A stretch of DNA of 64,000 nt from Macquaria australasica (GCA_005408345.1 SEMN01000352.1:248001-312000); one strand, 5' to 3'. Shown: positions 12,673 through 26,900, counted from the first letter of the stretch. The notes: generated by a model not told the origin, from the letters alone. Made by a program: numbers and translations.

Positions 12673-12681
12673 CCTTTTGTA

Positions 12682-13253
12682 GCTCCTAGTCCGGCGGGTT
12701 TTAATGGGGACGTGTTCCCTGTGGCTCAGAGCTGTTACTAATGAACATTTTGGAGAATTCAAACCTGCTACAAATCACTACATGGAGTTGTTCATGTTCG
12801 TTATGGCCATCAAGTGCGACACCGCCGCCCGCGTTTGAAAGCAATAATTATTAGCACCTGTTAGGTCAGTCATGTTTATGCCATGATATCAATGGTTAAT
12901 GTTCGCTCAACTGATAGGTGTGTAATTTCCGACTGCACTTGAATGGGACAGAAAACACGAATTCCCGCCAGGAGCCAAAGCCCACTTTCCCTTTTAACTT
13001 AAATGTGTGTTTTTTTTAGTCAGTATCTCAGGCTTCTTGTTGTTGCCTAGTTAACACAGTTAAACAAGCAAATGCTCTAGTTCTGATAGTTTTACTGACA
13101 ATATTAGTGTGTGTCGTGAGCAGTTGAAAGACCAGAGTATAGCTCGCTTAGTTAGCAATTTAGCTTACTCACAAAGGTTAGCTGACTCAACAGTAAGCAA
13201 CCGAGCCAACAAAATCCATTTAATCTTCAACATTTAACCCGTATTACATGAGA
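12682..13253. other. dmc1: dmc1 upstream region and 5' UTR
   Basis: Non-coding sequence leading to the dmc1 start. A GC-rich island (ACACCGCCGCCCGCG) lies near 12,820. No TATA box stands out. The transcription start was not located. Confidence 0.35.
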
Positions 13254-16200
13254 ATGAAAGCTGCAGAGGATCAGGTTGTTGAAGATGACTCTGGTTTCCA
13301 GAATGATGAGGTGAGATACTGTAGCAAAGCATTTAAATTAATAATCGCTAACATTAACTTACAATTGCTTTCCAGGACTAGGGAATCTATATTTAATGCC
13401 ACCAGTGTTAATTATGAGCCTGTCTAAAAACAGTTGAATGAGCGAACTGTCCAGACATCAATTTATACATAATATACGCTGATATAACAATTTCTATTCT
13501 AAAAGGTTACAAACACAAAATTTATTAGTAACTTATGCTGCCGATGTTTTTAAGGTAAAAGCTGTATTCTTCTCTTAAATAATGAAGTTTACTCCTCAGC
13601 AACTACCCCGTGTAGATTTTCTTTTTCTCTGAACCCAACAGGAGACCTTCTTCCAAGACATTGACCTCCTGCAGAAACACGGGATTGTGAGTAAACAGCA
13701 GGGCTGAAACATACTCAGGGTTTTGCCATCAGATCAAAAGTCAGTTGTCTGTGTGAGCTTCTCTCCCCACCTGTGACCACAGAATATGGCAGACATCAAA
13801 AAGCTGAAGTCAGTGGGTATCTGCACTGTGAAGGGCATCCAGATGACTACCCGCAAGGCTCTGTGCAACATCAAGGGCCTGTCGGAGGCAAAAGTGGAAA
13901 AAATCAAGGAGGCTGCTGGTAAAATGCTGGTAAAATGGGATTTTCTACTGTGAATTTCAAATCATTCTTCAGCCTAGTACTACTTTATTCTCGTGGTCTT
14001 AAGCCTGAACTACATGAGAAATAAGATTAACAGAATAACTTTCAGACCATTTTATGTATTAGATCATTTTCTTTACATTATAGAATATTGGGTTCCAGAC
14101 GGCCTTTGAGTACAGTGCGAAGAGGAAGCAGGTGTTCCACATCACAACTGGGAGCCAGGAGTTCGAGTTAAGATTTACTGTTAATGTTGATATTGACTTG
14201 AATGTATGCATTTTGTATTTTGTGCATTTACAATTACATGTATCATATACTCGAGGTGGGAGATATAGTGATTTAATATGGTAGCGTCTGGGAGTTTGGT
14301 TGTTTTAATATTATGATATAGCTTGAATATATTTCATCGTGGTCTTAAAGGCTACATTACAGTTAATTGATATAATTTTCCTAATTTATTAGACTTTTCT
14401 AGCAAAGCGAAATTAATAATGAACTCCTCAACTCACTAGGTTATTAAATCCACATCCTTACCCAAAATATTGTCACAATATCGACATAAAGGGACAAATT
14501 ATTCGACTTTACCAGATACACTGACACTTAAAAATGTCGTTTGGAAGTTCAGTTTTACTGTAAAATCTATTTGTCTGGTGAAATGGTAAATCAAACAACA
14601 CATCTGATTAACCAGCAGATACTGTGGCTAGGTGGATGAAAATAAAAAGTTAGTTTCTCTGATCGTGAATCTGTTTAAATATTCCTAATTCATATCTCAG
14701 ATGTTACAACATATCTCGTCTTTTATCTCTGCAGTAAACTTTTGGGTGGCGGTATAGAGAGCATGGCTATCACGGAGGCCTTTGGAGGTGAGCGGATGTC
14801 TTCCTATAGTTAAAAACACCGTGTGTGAATAGACTGTTTAAACATCGCTCAGTTCTCCCAACATTATTTCTTCCTGCAGAGTTCCGCACAGGGAAAACCC
14901 AGCTGTCTCACACACTCTGCGGTGAGTACGGCGCCCTTTGAAAACGGCTGCTCCAAAGTGATTGACAAAACAACACAAGTCAAATAAACTGAATAAAGGA
15001 GATTCTGTGTTGTTTTCGTCCAGTCACTGCTCAGCTGCCAGGCCAGGACGGCTACTCCGGCGGGAAAATCATCTTCATTGACACAGAGAACACCTTGTAT
15101 CCTCACAATGATGGGAACAACCATGCAACATTTGACGTGCATCTTGGTTGATGTTTAAATCACAAAATGACTCTCAGCATCATGTGTTTTTATTTGCTGT
15201 CCCAGGAAGAATATATCGTACCATGTGTTACGTGTGAAAACATGTTAATAAGAGATCTTTCTTCAGTAGGTGCCATAATGTGATTATACAACAACTGTTA
15301 AAATGTGTATCAGCATGTTTTCTTCTTGTTATTTGGTTTCACATTCTCCTTGACTCTTACCTGTCTGGTTCCAGTCGTCCAGACAGACTGAGAGACGTGG
15401 CCGACAGGTTTGATGTGGACCACGATGCTGTGCTGGACAATGTGCTTTACGCCCGGGCCTATACCAGTACGAACATACATTTATTCATTTAGAGCAGAAA
15501 ACTTTGACACATTTGTGGTGTGCAAAGGCAGAGCTGTTTGTATTGAAACACTTATCTCCTGGCAAGATTATACATTATAATATTTTGGTGTATTCAATGT
15601 TTGTCTTGCTTGATCCTCAGGTGAACACCAGATGGAGCTGTTGGACTTTGTAGCAGCCAAATTCCACGAGGAAGGAGGAGTGTTCAAACTGTTGGTTAGT
15701 AAAATAATTGATTCTAAAAACATGTTTTCACATATCTATAATTTCTTCCCCCCTATATTCTACTCAATCTCTGTGTGAAGCTATTGGAGGGCGAGAATGA
15801 ACACGCTTGTTTTTTCCAAGTGTTAAACAACAGGCACACATTTTAAAAGGATAGGATTCCTTCCTAGCTTTCTCAGCCTCTCAGTCTCCTTCTTGTCTGC
15901 TGTTCCCTGTTGTCAGATCATCGACTCCATCATGGCTCTGTTCAGAGTAGACTTTTCTGGTCGAGGCGAGCTGGCTGAGCGGCAGCAGAAACTGGCCCAG
16001 ATGCTCTCCAGGCTGCAGAAGATCTCTGAAGGTCTGAACCGGGACTGTGCTTATGTGCATTTATGTAAAAGGCACAAACATCAGCCATGAATCTTATCTG
16101 GCATATACAGCGAATGTCTGCAGAAATTAATATAGCTGTTTCTTGACTCATTCAGCTTTTGTGTCTCGCACATGTCAAGATATAAAAAACGAATGATCCA

Positions 16201-17403
16201 AATAATGATGATGATTTTAGGGTTTTGCTCATGTATCTTACTGGCTTTCATTTGTGATTTTTAGAGTACAACGTAGCAGTGTTTATCACCAACCAAATGA
16301 CAGCTGATCCCGGTGCAGGAATGACGTAAGTGACAGCATATTTACTCACTCTGAATAAATTGGACACGTTTTGTGCTTGAAATTCTATGTTGTTGCTGAC
16401 ACATTGGGTGCAACATTGTATGAAGCTTTGATGAGATGTTTTTTAAATTATTTTTCTTCTGTTTTAGGTTTCAAGCTGACCCCAAGAAGCCAATTGGTGG
16501 GCATATCCTGGCCCACGCCTCCACCACCCGGATCAGCTTGAGGAAGGGGCGTGGAGAGATGAGAATTGCCAAAATATTTGACAGGTAGTTGGCAGTTTTT
16601 ATTTGTAAAATCGATAATGCAGGATTTTTCGATTCAGTGAATCATAATACACAAGTTATAGTAATAACATAAAGCAATTAGTGAGTTTCCTCTCATAAAG
16701 ATTTCTTAAATTCTTGAGAATGTCAGCTTCAAATGACAGTTGAAGTTCCCCTAACCATGTGGTCAGATGAGACAAACTGACATCCGATTTTCCACACTCG
16801 AACAGATGTTGTGACACCACAACAAGGTCCTCTGCTTATCATGTTATTTTTATTTTCCCGAAAGGGTCTTGACTGTAGTTTGACGCTGCTTTTTATGTCT
16901 CCTAAAGTAATATTCCACCCCAAATGTGTCTTGTGATTTGAGTATTAAACAGTCATCCATTTTCATGATAAACCTATCTTTGTACCCGCTCATCAACACT
17001 TACTTGTAGATTTGAAGATATGGAAATTTGTCTTTAAACTCACCTTTGGCGGGGTGATTTGTTTTAGTTGTGAGCATGCAGTGCATAGTGTAGGACTGGC
17101 TTGCAGTATGTGGATTTAAAATGAACAAAATGCATAACCCGTCAAAAACAACTGAAGAAAAATGGTCTAAGGTGTATGAGTAGAAGAACTAAAAGTGGTT
17201 TCTTAGACTTGATTAAGGACTTGAGTCTGGCGTGAGACGTGACCTAGACTTGGACTTTAATTTGAACAATAAAAACATTTGAGATTCACACTCACACTCT
17301 GCTAATTTGTCTCTCCTTCTTGATTTCCTCTAGTCCCGATATGCCTGAGAATGAGGCCACTTTTGCCATCTCTGCTGGAGGAGTCGCTGATGCCAAAGAG
17401 TGA
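13254..17403 (+). CDS. dmc1: Meiotic recombinase DMC1
   Basis: Thirteen coding exons: 13,254-13,310; 13,642-13,686; 13,783-13,929; 14,084-14,166; 14,735-14,787; 14,880-14,921; 15,024-15,096; 15,375-15,466; 15,621-15,694; 15,917-16,031; 16,265-16,325; 16,468-16,584; 17,334-17,403. They total 342 residues (human 340), every junction in phase. An N-terminal helix-hairpin-helix domain (about 20-80) is followed by the RecA core: Walker A GEFRTGKT (128-135), Walker B LLIIDS (221-226), then the L1/L2 DNA-binding loops and the family-specific end DAKE. DMC1 forms ATP-dependent filaments on resected meiotic breaks and catalyses interhomologue strand exchange with RAD51 and HOP2-MND1, in germ-cell nuclei. 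The start is the second of two nearby in-frame ATGs (13,248 and 13,254), chosen because relatives begin MK..EDQVV. Poly(A) signal at 17,618-17,623. Confidence 0.97.
14247..14505. repeat. Dispersed teleost repeat in a dmc1 intron
   Basis: Sequence in the intron between the fourth and fifth dmc1 coding exons, with the pattern GGTGGGAGATATAGTGATTT, then GTGGTCTTAAAGGCTACAT, then ATTGTCACAATATCGACAT. From memory this matches a very common fish non-autonomous repeat. Ends and duplication were not determined. Confidence 0.4.
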
Positions 17404-17988
17404 AGGATACAAGGAAGAGACACACACACGTTAGCACCGTTTCCTGTTCATGTTCGAGTTATTTAATGTATTTTTAATGAATGTATTTATGTATTGAGTT
17501 TTGTAACTTTATATAACCTCTTAAAGTTACACTGACAATCTTGTACTGTGGCATTTTAGACGTATTTATTCTATTTATTCGCTTTGTGGTATTTTTCCTG
17601 TGTTTCAGAGATGTTCAAATAAACAACAACAAAAAGAAAAAAAACAACAACAGTCTGTTATCTTCTTTTTATAGTTCATCCTGATGACAGTGATTGCTCA
17701 AATTACCTACAGAGATGAAGAGAAATGTAAAGTTAGTGGCAACATGGTGTTCAGTCGGGTGCTGGCCTCTAGCGGTGTTTGCAGGACGTGCAGCGGCTCT
17801 ACACCACTTCTCGTCGGATACGGGATCCATATGGTTGCCAAAGCGAGGCTCAACAAAGCAATGGGAACTTCACCAAACGCGCTGCTAAGAGTCTAAAACA
17901 CACCAGCAACTAAACGTTTTAACGGGACCATAAAAGGCACCCACCTTCCCTGGCCGTGGAGAGCTTGTCAACTCCGAAGAAGGGAGCG

Positions 17989-20900
17989 ATGGACCCGAGA
18001 GACACAGCCCCGGATTCGTGGGAGCTGGAGGAGGATGCCGAGGCCCCGGCTGCCGCGGCGGGGCTCCCGACTGCCTTCGCCGCCCTCAACGTCAACGCCA
18101 AGCCGTTTGTCCCCAACGTTAACGCCCCGGTCTTCGTACCGAGCTTCCTTCAAGCCAGCGCCGTGGAAATGCCGGCTTCAGACGGTGGGTGAATGCCAGG
18201 CAGCTGGCTGGAAGTTAGCTCAACTTGCTAGCTTGCTTGCTAATCTAGCCTAGTTAGCCTTCCTGGCTGCAACTCGCCGAGCTCAGCCCAGCCAGTGCCA
18301 CAGTTATCGCATTTCCACTAACTAATCAACAAGTCGGCTTGAGTGTTAGGCGGCATGTGTTGTAGCAGTGCAATGGCTTATTTCTAACGCAGTAACAGCC
18401 ACAACAACGCGTCAAACGTGACCATCCCTGCCTAATAAATATTTATGAAAGTTTGACATGCTTTGTTTCTCTCCTCCAAGGTGCCCCTGATCCAGTTGCC
18501 AGCATGGAGGTGGCAGAAACAGCCGGTATGCATCCACAGTGTACTCCAGGCACTGCATGTTCAGGTCATTAAGTTAAAAATCTGGCTGTCAGGTGGGTTG
18601 TTAGCACAGGACAGGTGTGCACATTTACCTGCAGCCAGATTTGAAATCTCTGACCAGACCTCATGCAGACTAGGAAAGCTTGGATGCTCACTTGTGAGTC
18701 CCTGCTTGCAGGTTCACTCACAGAGCCATATTTGGATAGCTGACATTAGTAAACCCATGTGCTCTGGCCAACCTATAATATGATGCAACTTCACTTGTCC
18801 ATGCCCGAAATAGACATCCTGTCAGCACACACTGTGATATTTGTGAAGCGCTGCACGTCCAAGGCCTTGGTCTGCCGTGTGTCAGTCAGAGCAGTTTGAA
18901 TGTATTTGGTTACTCCAGAAAAATGCAGTCAATTTGTGCTGACTGGTTTTAATTTGCCCGAGTCAGGTTCATTCACATTTTTGCCCTGACCCTGTGTGTG
19001 TCTGCTCAAGTTACAGAGAGCCGGTGGTGGTTTTGTCTTTTATCTGAGTGACACAGGGAGGCAGAACAAAATGATTAGATGTTGTGTATATAAGAGACAG
19101 ACAGTGGGTGGGGTCTGGACAAAACCTTTCTTTTCACATTTCCTACTGACATATTCATGGAGATGCCTGCTCTGCTCTGAAAGCCAAATTATAACTACAG
19201 CGTAATGAGACTGTCGACTAAGTCAAGGCACGGACGGCTTTCTGAGTTGCCAGCAGCAATATCTCACAGGCTGATTATAAACGACGAGAAGAAAATAGGC
19301 ATTGTACATGACTGCTGGGCTGCATAATTCATAGTTACGAAAATGGGAAGCTTATTTGTGTGTTGCCATGGGGAGATGCTTCTTCTGCAGGGCTTAGCAG
19401 ATTTCAGTGTGCTCTTGTTACAGTTTTTTTTGTTGTTGTTTGACTTGTGCTTGTTTGCTCGATAGAACATTGCATTGATTGTGTTTCTAACAAGTGGATG
19501 GCACTAATGAACCGCAGAACACACACAGCGAAGCTTTGCAACTCTTATTAGATTATCGGTGAAAGCAAATGAATTATAAGAGCATTATGCTATCGTCAAG
19601 GTCTCTATATGACACATATTGCATACTTAGATTCAAGGCACAGCTCCAATAGTTGTCGGTGCACCTGGAAATCAAAAACCACTGTCATAATTTTTGCAGC
19701 AGTTTTGATTTTTAGATCAGAAAAGATCCAAAATCACTGTAATGTGCTAGAAATACCCATGCTTGTAAATAGTGTCAAACATTAGTTTTCCTGAAATCAA
19801 CTCTGGTAAAGCAGTTTTACAGCGGGTTCCCTGGAATCAAGATAATATTACAGTAGAATGAAATGACATAACTTGACCTGCATAATACACAATAATTACC
19901 AATTATAACACAGAAAAGAAACATAATGTCTGAAATAGAGCATGTGAGTGACAATGGTGTAGAAGATACAAATGAATGAGATGACTTGACTCAGTGCAGT
20001 GTGATAAAAGGATTTAAGTTTGGTTTAAAACTGGCAGAAATGTCGCAGCTTGAATGAAGTCCAGGATTCAGAATCAATCAGGATTCACTCAGTCTGCAGG
20101 TTTTCATTCCAGCCAAAAAGTACGTTACATCATTAAATAGTTCCTCCTCCCTTCAAGCTGTGAGTTGTCTGTAGCGTCCAGACATTACAGAGACATATCA
20201 GGTGTATAGGTGCAGTAAAACGCGTGTCGTTCCAGCTCCAGTGGAGAACGGAGGCACAGAGGCAGACATGACCACAGAGGAGGAGACGTGGGAGCAGAAG
20301 GAGGAGCCGGGGGGAGGCGGAGGAGGCGGAGGACAGGAGGACCCGGGCTCAGGAGGAGCCTGTGAGGAGGGCGGCGCCGCGAGGAAAGAGGATGAGGAGA
20401 TGATGATGGAGGAGGAAGAGGAGGAGATGCCCATGCCCAAAGTGGCTCCGGCACCTCCGGATGCCCCTAAGAAAGAACATGTGAACGTGGTCTTCATCGG
20501 TCACGTGGGTGCGTCTCATTTGTATGTGTATTAATTTATCTAAGGAAGATCATAGAAAGTTTAATAATGTTTACACCTGTCTTTGTCTGTCAGATGCTGG
20601 TAAATCGACAATTGGAGGACAGATCATGTGAGTAATCCAGTGATCACAGTGCTGCAGGATGGCACAGTACATCAAAATATCTTAGTGAAAAGTCCAATAT
20701 AAAGTCCTTACATTTCTCTTAAATGTATCGTGTTGCCTTTTAATTTAACTTCAACTCGGTTCAAACCCCAGAAAATTAAATACAAAACAGCAGCGCAACA
20801 GGTTTCACTTTTGCTCCCATAATGCCACAGATAAAATAAGCATAGCGTCACCTGCACGGTCACCCTTTTTGTCAACTCTCTTTGTGTTCTTCCTGCCAGG

Positions 20901-23900
20901 TACCTAACTGGAATGGTGGAGAAGCGAACCCTGGAGAAATATGAAAGAGAGGCGAAAGAAAAGAACAGGGAGACATGGTGAGAAACGGCTTATGTTGTGT
21001 AAAAACTCCTCATGTTTAGTATTAAAATATGTTAATAAATTGCAGTAAGCTGCTTAAAATATATTTTTAATGAAAGCCTTCAGAAACGCTAAATTTGGCT
21101 TACTGTATTTTGTTAGTTTGTATGTTTTTTTTTCCACTCTGCAGCTAATCACCAAAGCAAATACTGCAAAGGTTTTGATTACAACAGGCTTGTTTGTTAC
21201 ACATGTACAGTCATTTTAAGTGCTCATGGCACAGTTTTGTAAGACATGAATTAATGATGGCTTGTTGCAGGTACCTGTCGTGGGCTCTGGACACAAACCA
21301 GGAGGAGAGAGACAAGGGGAAGACAGTTGAGGTTGGGAGAGCTTACTTTGAGACCGAGAAAAAACATTTCACTATCTTGGATGCCCCTGGACACAAGAGC
21401 TTTGTCCCCAACATGATCGGTGGAGCGTCACAAGCCGACCTGGCAGTCCTGGTGAGACGGACATGGACTTACAACCAAAGCTAACGCTAACTAGCCCTAA
21501 ACCTCAGACACACAGATATTCAATCCTGTACTACTGACACACAGATTTTTATAAGTCAAACATTTTGTATATACTTTGTGTACATTTATTGGTAAATCAC
21601 TCCACTGGTGAGACGTTTCACCGCTGGAAAAGAGTATACACAAACATCCACGGAAACTTCTCAAACCACCTCTGCAGCATAATCCATTTTTCACTGTTCA
21701 GGTTCACAGAACTTATTTAAAGCGACAACGCTTTTTTCTAAATGTTTGTCCCTTATTGGTTTGTATCAGGTGATTTCAGCGAGGAAGGGGGAGTTTGAGA
21801 CCGGCTTTGAGAAGGGTGGACAGACGCGGGAACACGCCATGCTGGCTAAAACGGCAGGAGTCAAGCATCTCATTGTCCTGATCAACAAGATGGATGACCC
21901 CACTGTCAACTGGAGCCTAGAAAGGTGAACAGGGACTGGGTGAAAATAGATATGACGTGTTAATGTTGGCTTTAATGCTGTGTCAGTGGTAAGATAGTCA
22001 GTTACAAAGATATGGCAGATTGGTGGCAGAACATTGTCTCTCAGTGAATTATTAGCAGCGGTATTGGCCTTCTGTTTTATTCAGATGTTCACAACAAATG
22101 TCCTTTCATTTCTCCCACTTTTGTAAAAAATCCACGATGTTCTGCATTTCATATTTTAGCAAATAATCCCATCTTTTCATTACTTCCCCGCAGGTATGAA
22201 GAGTGTAAGGAGAAGCTGGTGCCGTTTCTGAAGAAGGTGGGCTTCAACCCCAAGAAGGACATCCACTTTATGCCTTGCTCCGGACTCACAGGTGCCAACC
22301 TCAAGGACCCCGTACCTGAGTGCCCCTGGTACACGTAAGTCGGCTCTGTGAATGGGTTTCTATGGTAGTGCAGTGTGAAGTATTGCCAGGCTGTCTGGTT
22401 CACAGGGCTCATTTTAGATGCTGGAACTGGATGTACACTGGCTGAACGCAGCACACACTCAACTTACTTGAACAATGACGCTTTGTTATACGTTAACAAA
22501 GTAGTCCTAGACAGTCCTCATGTCTTAGGACTCTAGTGGTTGCGTGAACTTATATTTCAGCAGTCAAGTTTCAACTCGGGACACGATGGGATACACTTAA
22601 CAAAAAAATGAGTATCAAATGTTGACGACATGGTTTGGGCGAAAAAGGATAACGGATTCACCTGCCAGCAGTTTCTGTTCCTTTAATGCTACATCAGTAT
22701 CACCTTTCTGGCACTATTTTACTAATGTTTCTCAGAGGTGATCAGAGAGCTCTGGTGTGGCACTGGCACAATGTCGATTCACAGTAGTGCCCTTCTTGGC
22801 ATCGGCCTTAATAATGGAACATTTCTTTTTTTTTTCCCAGAAAGGTTGCAGCTCTCTACAGTAGAAACTGCTTCTTATTCTTTTTGGTGGTAACGTTAAA
22901 TGAGGCCACCAGACAATTCTCCATTTCTCCATCTCACACAGGCTTTCTGGTCTGACCTTGCCATTTGCTCAAGAGTATAGAAAGACTAGCACAATTTATA
23001 TTTAAATATTCATAAAAGACATTTAGTGTTGATTTTTTACTAACTGTAATTAAGGAGTGGGAGGTAAGGCTTGGCGACATTATCGTTGGGATTAGTGACG
23101 AGAAACTTGGTAAATTATGCACATGGTTTCATAAATAGATTATCTTTATATTGCACACACTTAAAACTTCACTGGTGAACACAGCCCACAAGTCTTAAAA
23201 GATTTGTTCTTTCTGTCTTTTATGGTTGTATTTAGTTTTTTATTTAGTTTTTTTTTTTTTTGCGGTTTGGATTTTTTGTAATGATGGCTGCAGTATGTTC
23301 TGCTGCTTCAGACTTTATACTCAGCTGTGGTTTGATCAAAAAATTAAAAAAAGAAGAGAATGCAAAAAACACTTGAAATAAAAGTCATAGGCCGTCAAAA
23401 ATCACCGGAAAAAAAATGTGTGGAAGTGGAATTCTTACGACTGTGGTGATGGACAGTCTTCCTTTTCGTTCTTTTCCAGGGGTTTGCCATTTATTGCTCA
23501 TTTGGACAGTTTGCCAAACTTCACCAGACCCAGCGATGGACCAGTCAGACTACCTATCGTCGACAAGTACAAGGTGAGCAGCTGGAGGCCATTGATTCTC
23601 TTTCTAAAGAGAGAAAAACAGAAATCTGTAGCAGCTTGTCTTCTCCGCTGTCCTCAGCGGAAGAGTGGGCGTGAAATTTCTTTTGGTTTTTGTTCACTTG
23701 GCCAAAATCTGTTTTGTTTTGTTTTTTCCTCCCTCTCCAGTTTGTCATTCTCCTTCCTCTCGGGTGATTTTCCAAGAGCACACCAACATGCTTACACACA
23801 CACACACTGCAGCCTCTGCATAGTCATTCGTCTTTAAGATAATTCAGCTTCTTGGCACTCGCCTCAGTTTAGATGTTGGATGCAGTTCAACACACACTGT

Positions 23901-26900
23901 AAGTGTTGGAGGAATTGAGATATTTTGGGGCTCTCTCAGTTGTCCCTACATTAATCATCGGCTCTTTCCTTTCTTCATATGCCATCTTTTCTCTTTATCC
24001 TCTTGTCTTTAAGTTGTTTGAATACCCCCCTCTCCCTGTGATTGCATAAGAACCTTACGAGTGGTTATATGATTAAATAGTCCCAACTGGTGTTCTCCTG
24101 ATGTAAGGGGATTATGGCTCAGTTAACTGGGTGCTGCATACTAATGTTCCAAGACTTCTATACAGCAAGCTTTCTGCAGATCCACACAGCTAACAGTTAC
24201 CCTGATCATCAATTCATTTTTACATGCCATCGTTGTACATGATAAGGTAGTATTTATTGAAAATAAAGGTAAAATACTTTATGAATGATTTCATAATTTA
24301 CAGTTGACCCCAGTGATGCGTGTAATGTTTCTCAATGTACGTTACTGGCGGCATTGTTCGTGGAATAGTTTGACATTTTGGGATTCTTCGCTTTCTTTGC
24401 CGATAGCTAGATGAGAAGATGGATACCACCCTCATATCTGTCAGCTAGCTAATTAGCTTAGCACAAAGACTGGAAACAATGGGAAACAGCTAGGCGTGTT
24501 CATTAGTGAGCTTTAGAGGTGCTGGTAGGCTGAGTTTTTCTTAAATTTGGAAAGAGCCAGGCTAGCCGTTTCCCCCTGTTTCCAGTCTTTATGCTAAGCT
24601 AAGCTAACCAGCTAAGAAAAATGTCCATGTTTTTCTCAGCGTTGTGTTAGAACTACGTGTTAGGCCATAGTTCTTGAAATTGTGTGGGAGTTTTGTGAGC
24701 TGGGATAAATTCACTGACTCCTGCGATGGTCTGGACTGCTACATACAAACATACTTAAAGGGTTCTTAAATGATCAAACTATTTTAACCAATCAAATAGT
24801 TGTTGCTAGGTAAGTGGAACTCAGACACAAATACTGTATACTGGGCAACAGTCCAAGGAAGCAAAAGTGAAAAGTTGCTTTCATGGTACATACATGAAAT
24901 ACATGGTTTTCATTGGACAGTGACAATATATTGTATTTTGCAGTGTGTAATGTTATACAGGTTATTATGATGCACAGTCCTTTTTCACTCTGTTGTTGAC
25001 ACACTCCTACATTGGAAAAAAAGGCTTTACAAGTCAAGACCAGCATTCTTGTCCTTGTTTCAGCTGTAGTGACTTTTTATTAATAATTTACTCTATAAAA
25101 GCGATGACTAATATGCATCAAAGGCTACTGATGGTTAACACTGAATTGCTCTGATCCTTCTCAACGTCTGTGTGTGTGTGTCTTGCAGGACATGGGCACA
25201 GTTATCCTCGGGAAGCTGGAGTCTGGATCCATTAGTAAAGCCCAGCAGCTGGTCATGATGCCAAACAGGGTGAGATCTCCTCTGTATGACTTTGCTCCTT
25301 CTCTCAAGGGACCAATGAACCTCCTACTAGAAATAACTTCAAGGCCTTGTTCTTTTGTTAAATGTGCTGCAGCCTAGATGAGAAGAAGATCTGTAACTAG
25401 AAGGATTTAGTTTCAGTTTCAACACCAGCCATGTTTCCTGTTTCAGTACAGCAGCAATGTGGTTTTTTTATAGCTTTTATTTAAAATATTTACAAGTGTG
25501 TGTGTGTGTGTGTGTGTTGCAGCACACAGTGGAGGTGTTGAGCCTGCTGAGCGATGATGTGGAGACGGACGATGCATGTCCTGGGGAGAATCTTAAGTTG
25601 AGGCTGAAGGGCATTGAGGAGGAAGAAATCCTCCCTGGTTTTATCCTCTGTAGCCCTGACAACCTCTGCCACTCCGGTCGCACCTTTGACGCACAGGTAA
25701 CGCCAAGAGACGACCAAAGTCACTGCCGGTATCGGTGTCCTACATCTGACTTTCAGAGACATTAGTCGTAGGGAGAGTTTGAATCAAAGTCTTCAGGTTG
25801 AAGCTTCAGGCAGCTACAGGCTTGATGAACTCTCATTTATTCAGTTTGATCCTAACAGATAAACTCTCTGCCACGCGCTCTTGCTGCTCTATCAAAACAA
25901 GACGTCAGAATACAAACATGCAAGCCTGTTTTTGCAGGTTGGCAGACCAACAAATGGTAGGGGTTGTGGTCTGTCCAAGCAGGGTCTTTGTAGGCAGGAA
26001 GGCTCTGCTACGAGCCGCTTCATTTTAAGGCCAGACGTTTATGCAGAGCCACTGTTAAAAGGCCAGTTAGCAGCAGCACATAGCTGCTTGTTTGATGCAG
26101 AACATTGTGATTGTGATTGTGATTTGATTTATTTATTGGTGTTTAGAGCAAGTGCACAGAAGCCAGACGTCCCAACGGTGGAGAATGAGGCATTCAAATA
26201 TGCTAGCTGATAAAATTTTATATAAATTACTGTATCCTGCTCTGTTTCAGTACTACATGCATGTATTATGAATATGTCAAATCAACTGTTTGGGATTTCT
26301 GATTTTAAACATCTCTGAACTGCTCCTTTTTATTTCAGATCGTCATCATTGAGCACAAATCAATCATTTGCCCCGGTTACAATGCAGTCCTTCACATCCA
26401 CACCTGCATTGAAGAAGTACAAATCACAGTAAGTTACTGCTCTGCTTTCCAAGCTGTTTATTTTCATTGTTTATTGTATTTGCTCCTGGCCTTACTGGAC
26501 TGTGGTTCATCTCTTTAAATCTCGACTGCAGGCCTTAATCTGTTTGGTGGACAAGAAGACAGGGGAGAAAAGCAAAACGCGACCACGCTTTGTTAAGCAG
26601 GACCAGGTGTGTATCGCCAGGCTCCGGGCAGCAGGAGTCATCTGCTTAGAGACCTTCAAGGACTTCCCTCAGATGGGACGATTCACACTGCGAGACGAAG
26701 GTAAGGACACTGGGTTTGTAAGACAGCTTGAGTGTGTTTATCTGTAAGAACAGCTAATAGATTTTGCACAACTTGGACCCAGATGTTACAGCACAGATAA
26801 TAAATTGTGAATTTATAAGCTTTTGTGCTTGTCTGGCTATATGAGCAGAAGTCTTGAATCACCATTTTGTTCCTCACTTCTCTTCGTACACTCCTCCACC

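Noticed and set aside
12400..12762. Minus-strand open frame with in-frame 14-residue repeats
   Set aside because: The repeat is an artefact of the 42-bp tandem units in the foldback element. There is no conserved domain, and the opposite strand is similarly open.
16200..16264. Possible C/D-box snoRNA (ATGATGATG) in a dmc1 intron
   Set aside because: No matching D box or terminal stem could be found within a normal snoRNA length.
20185..20497. Minus-strand Ser/Pro-rich open frames opposite gspt1 exon 3
   Set aside because: Shadow of the Gly/Glu-rich coding sequence of gspt1 on the plus strand, which continues in phase into the GTPase domain.
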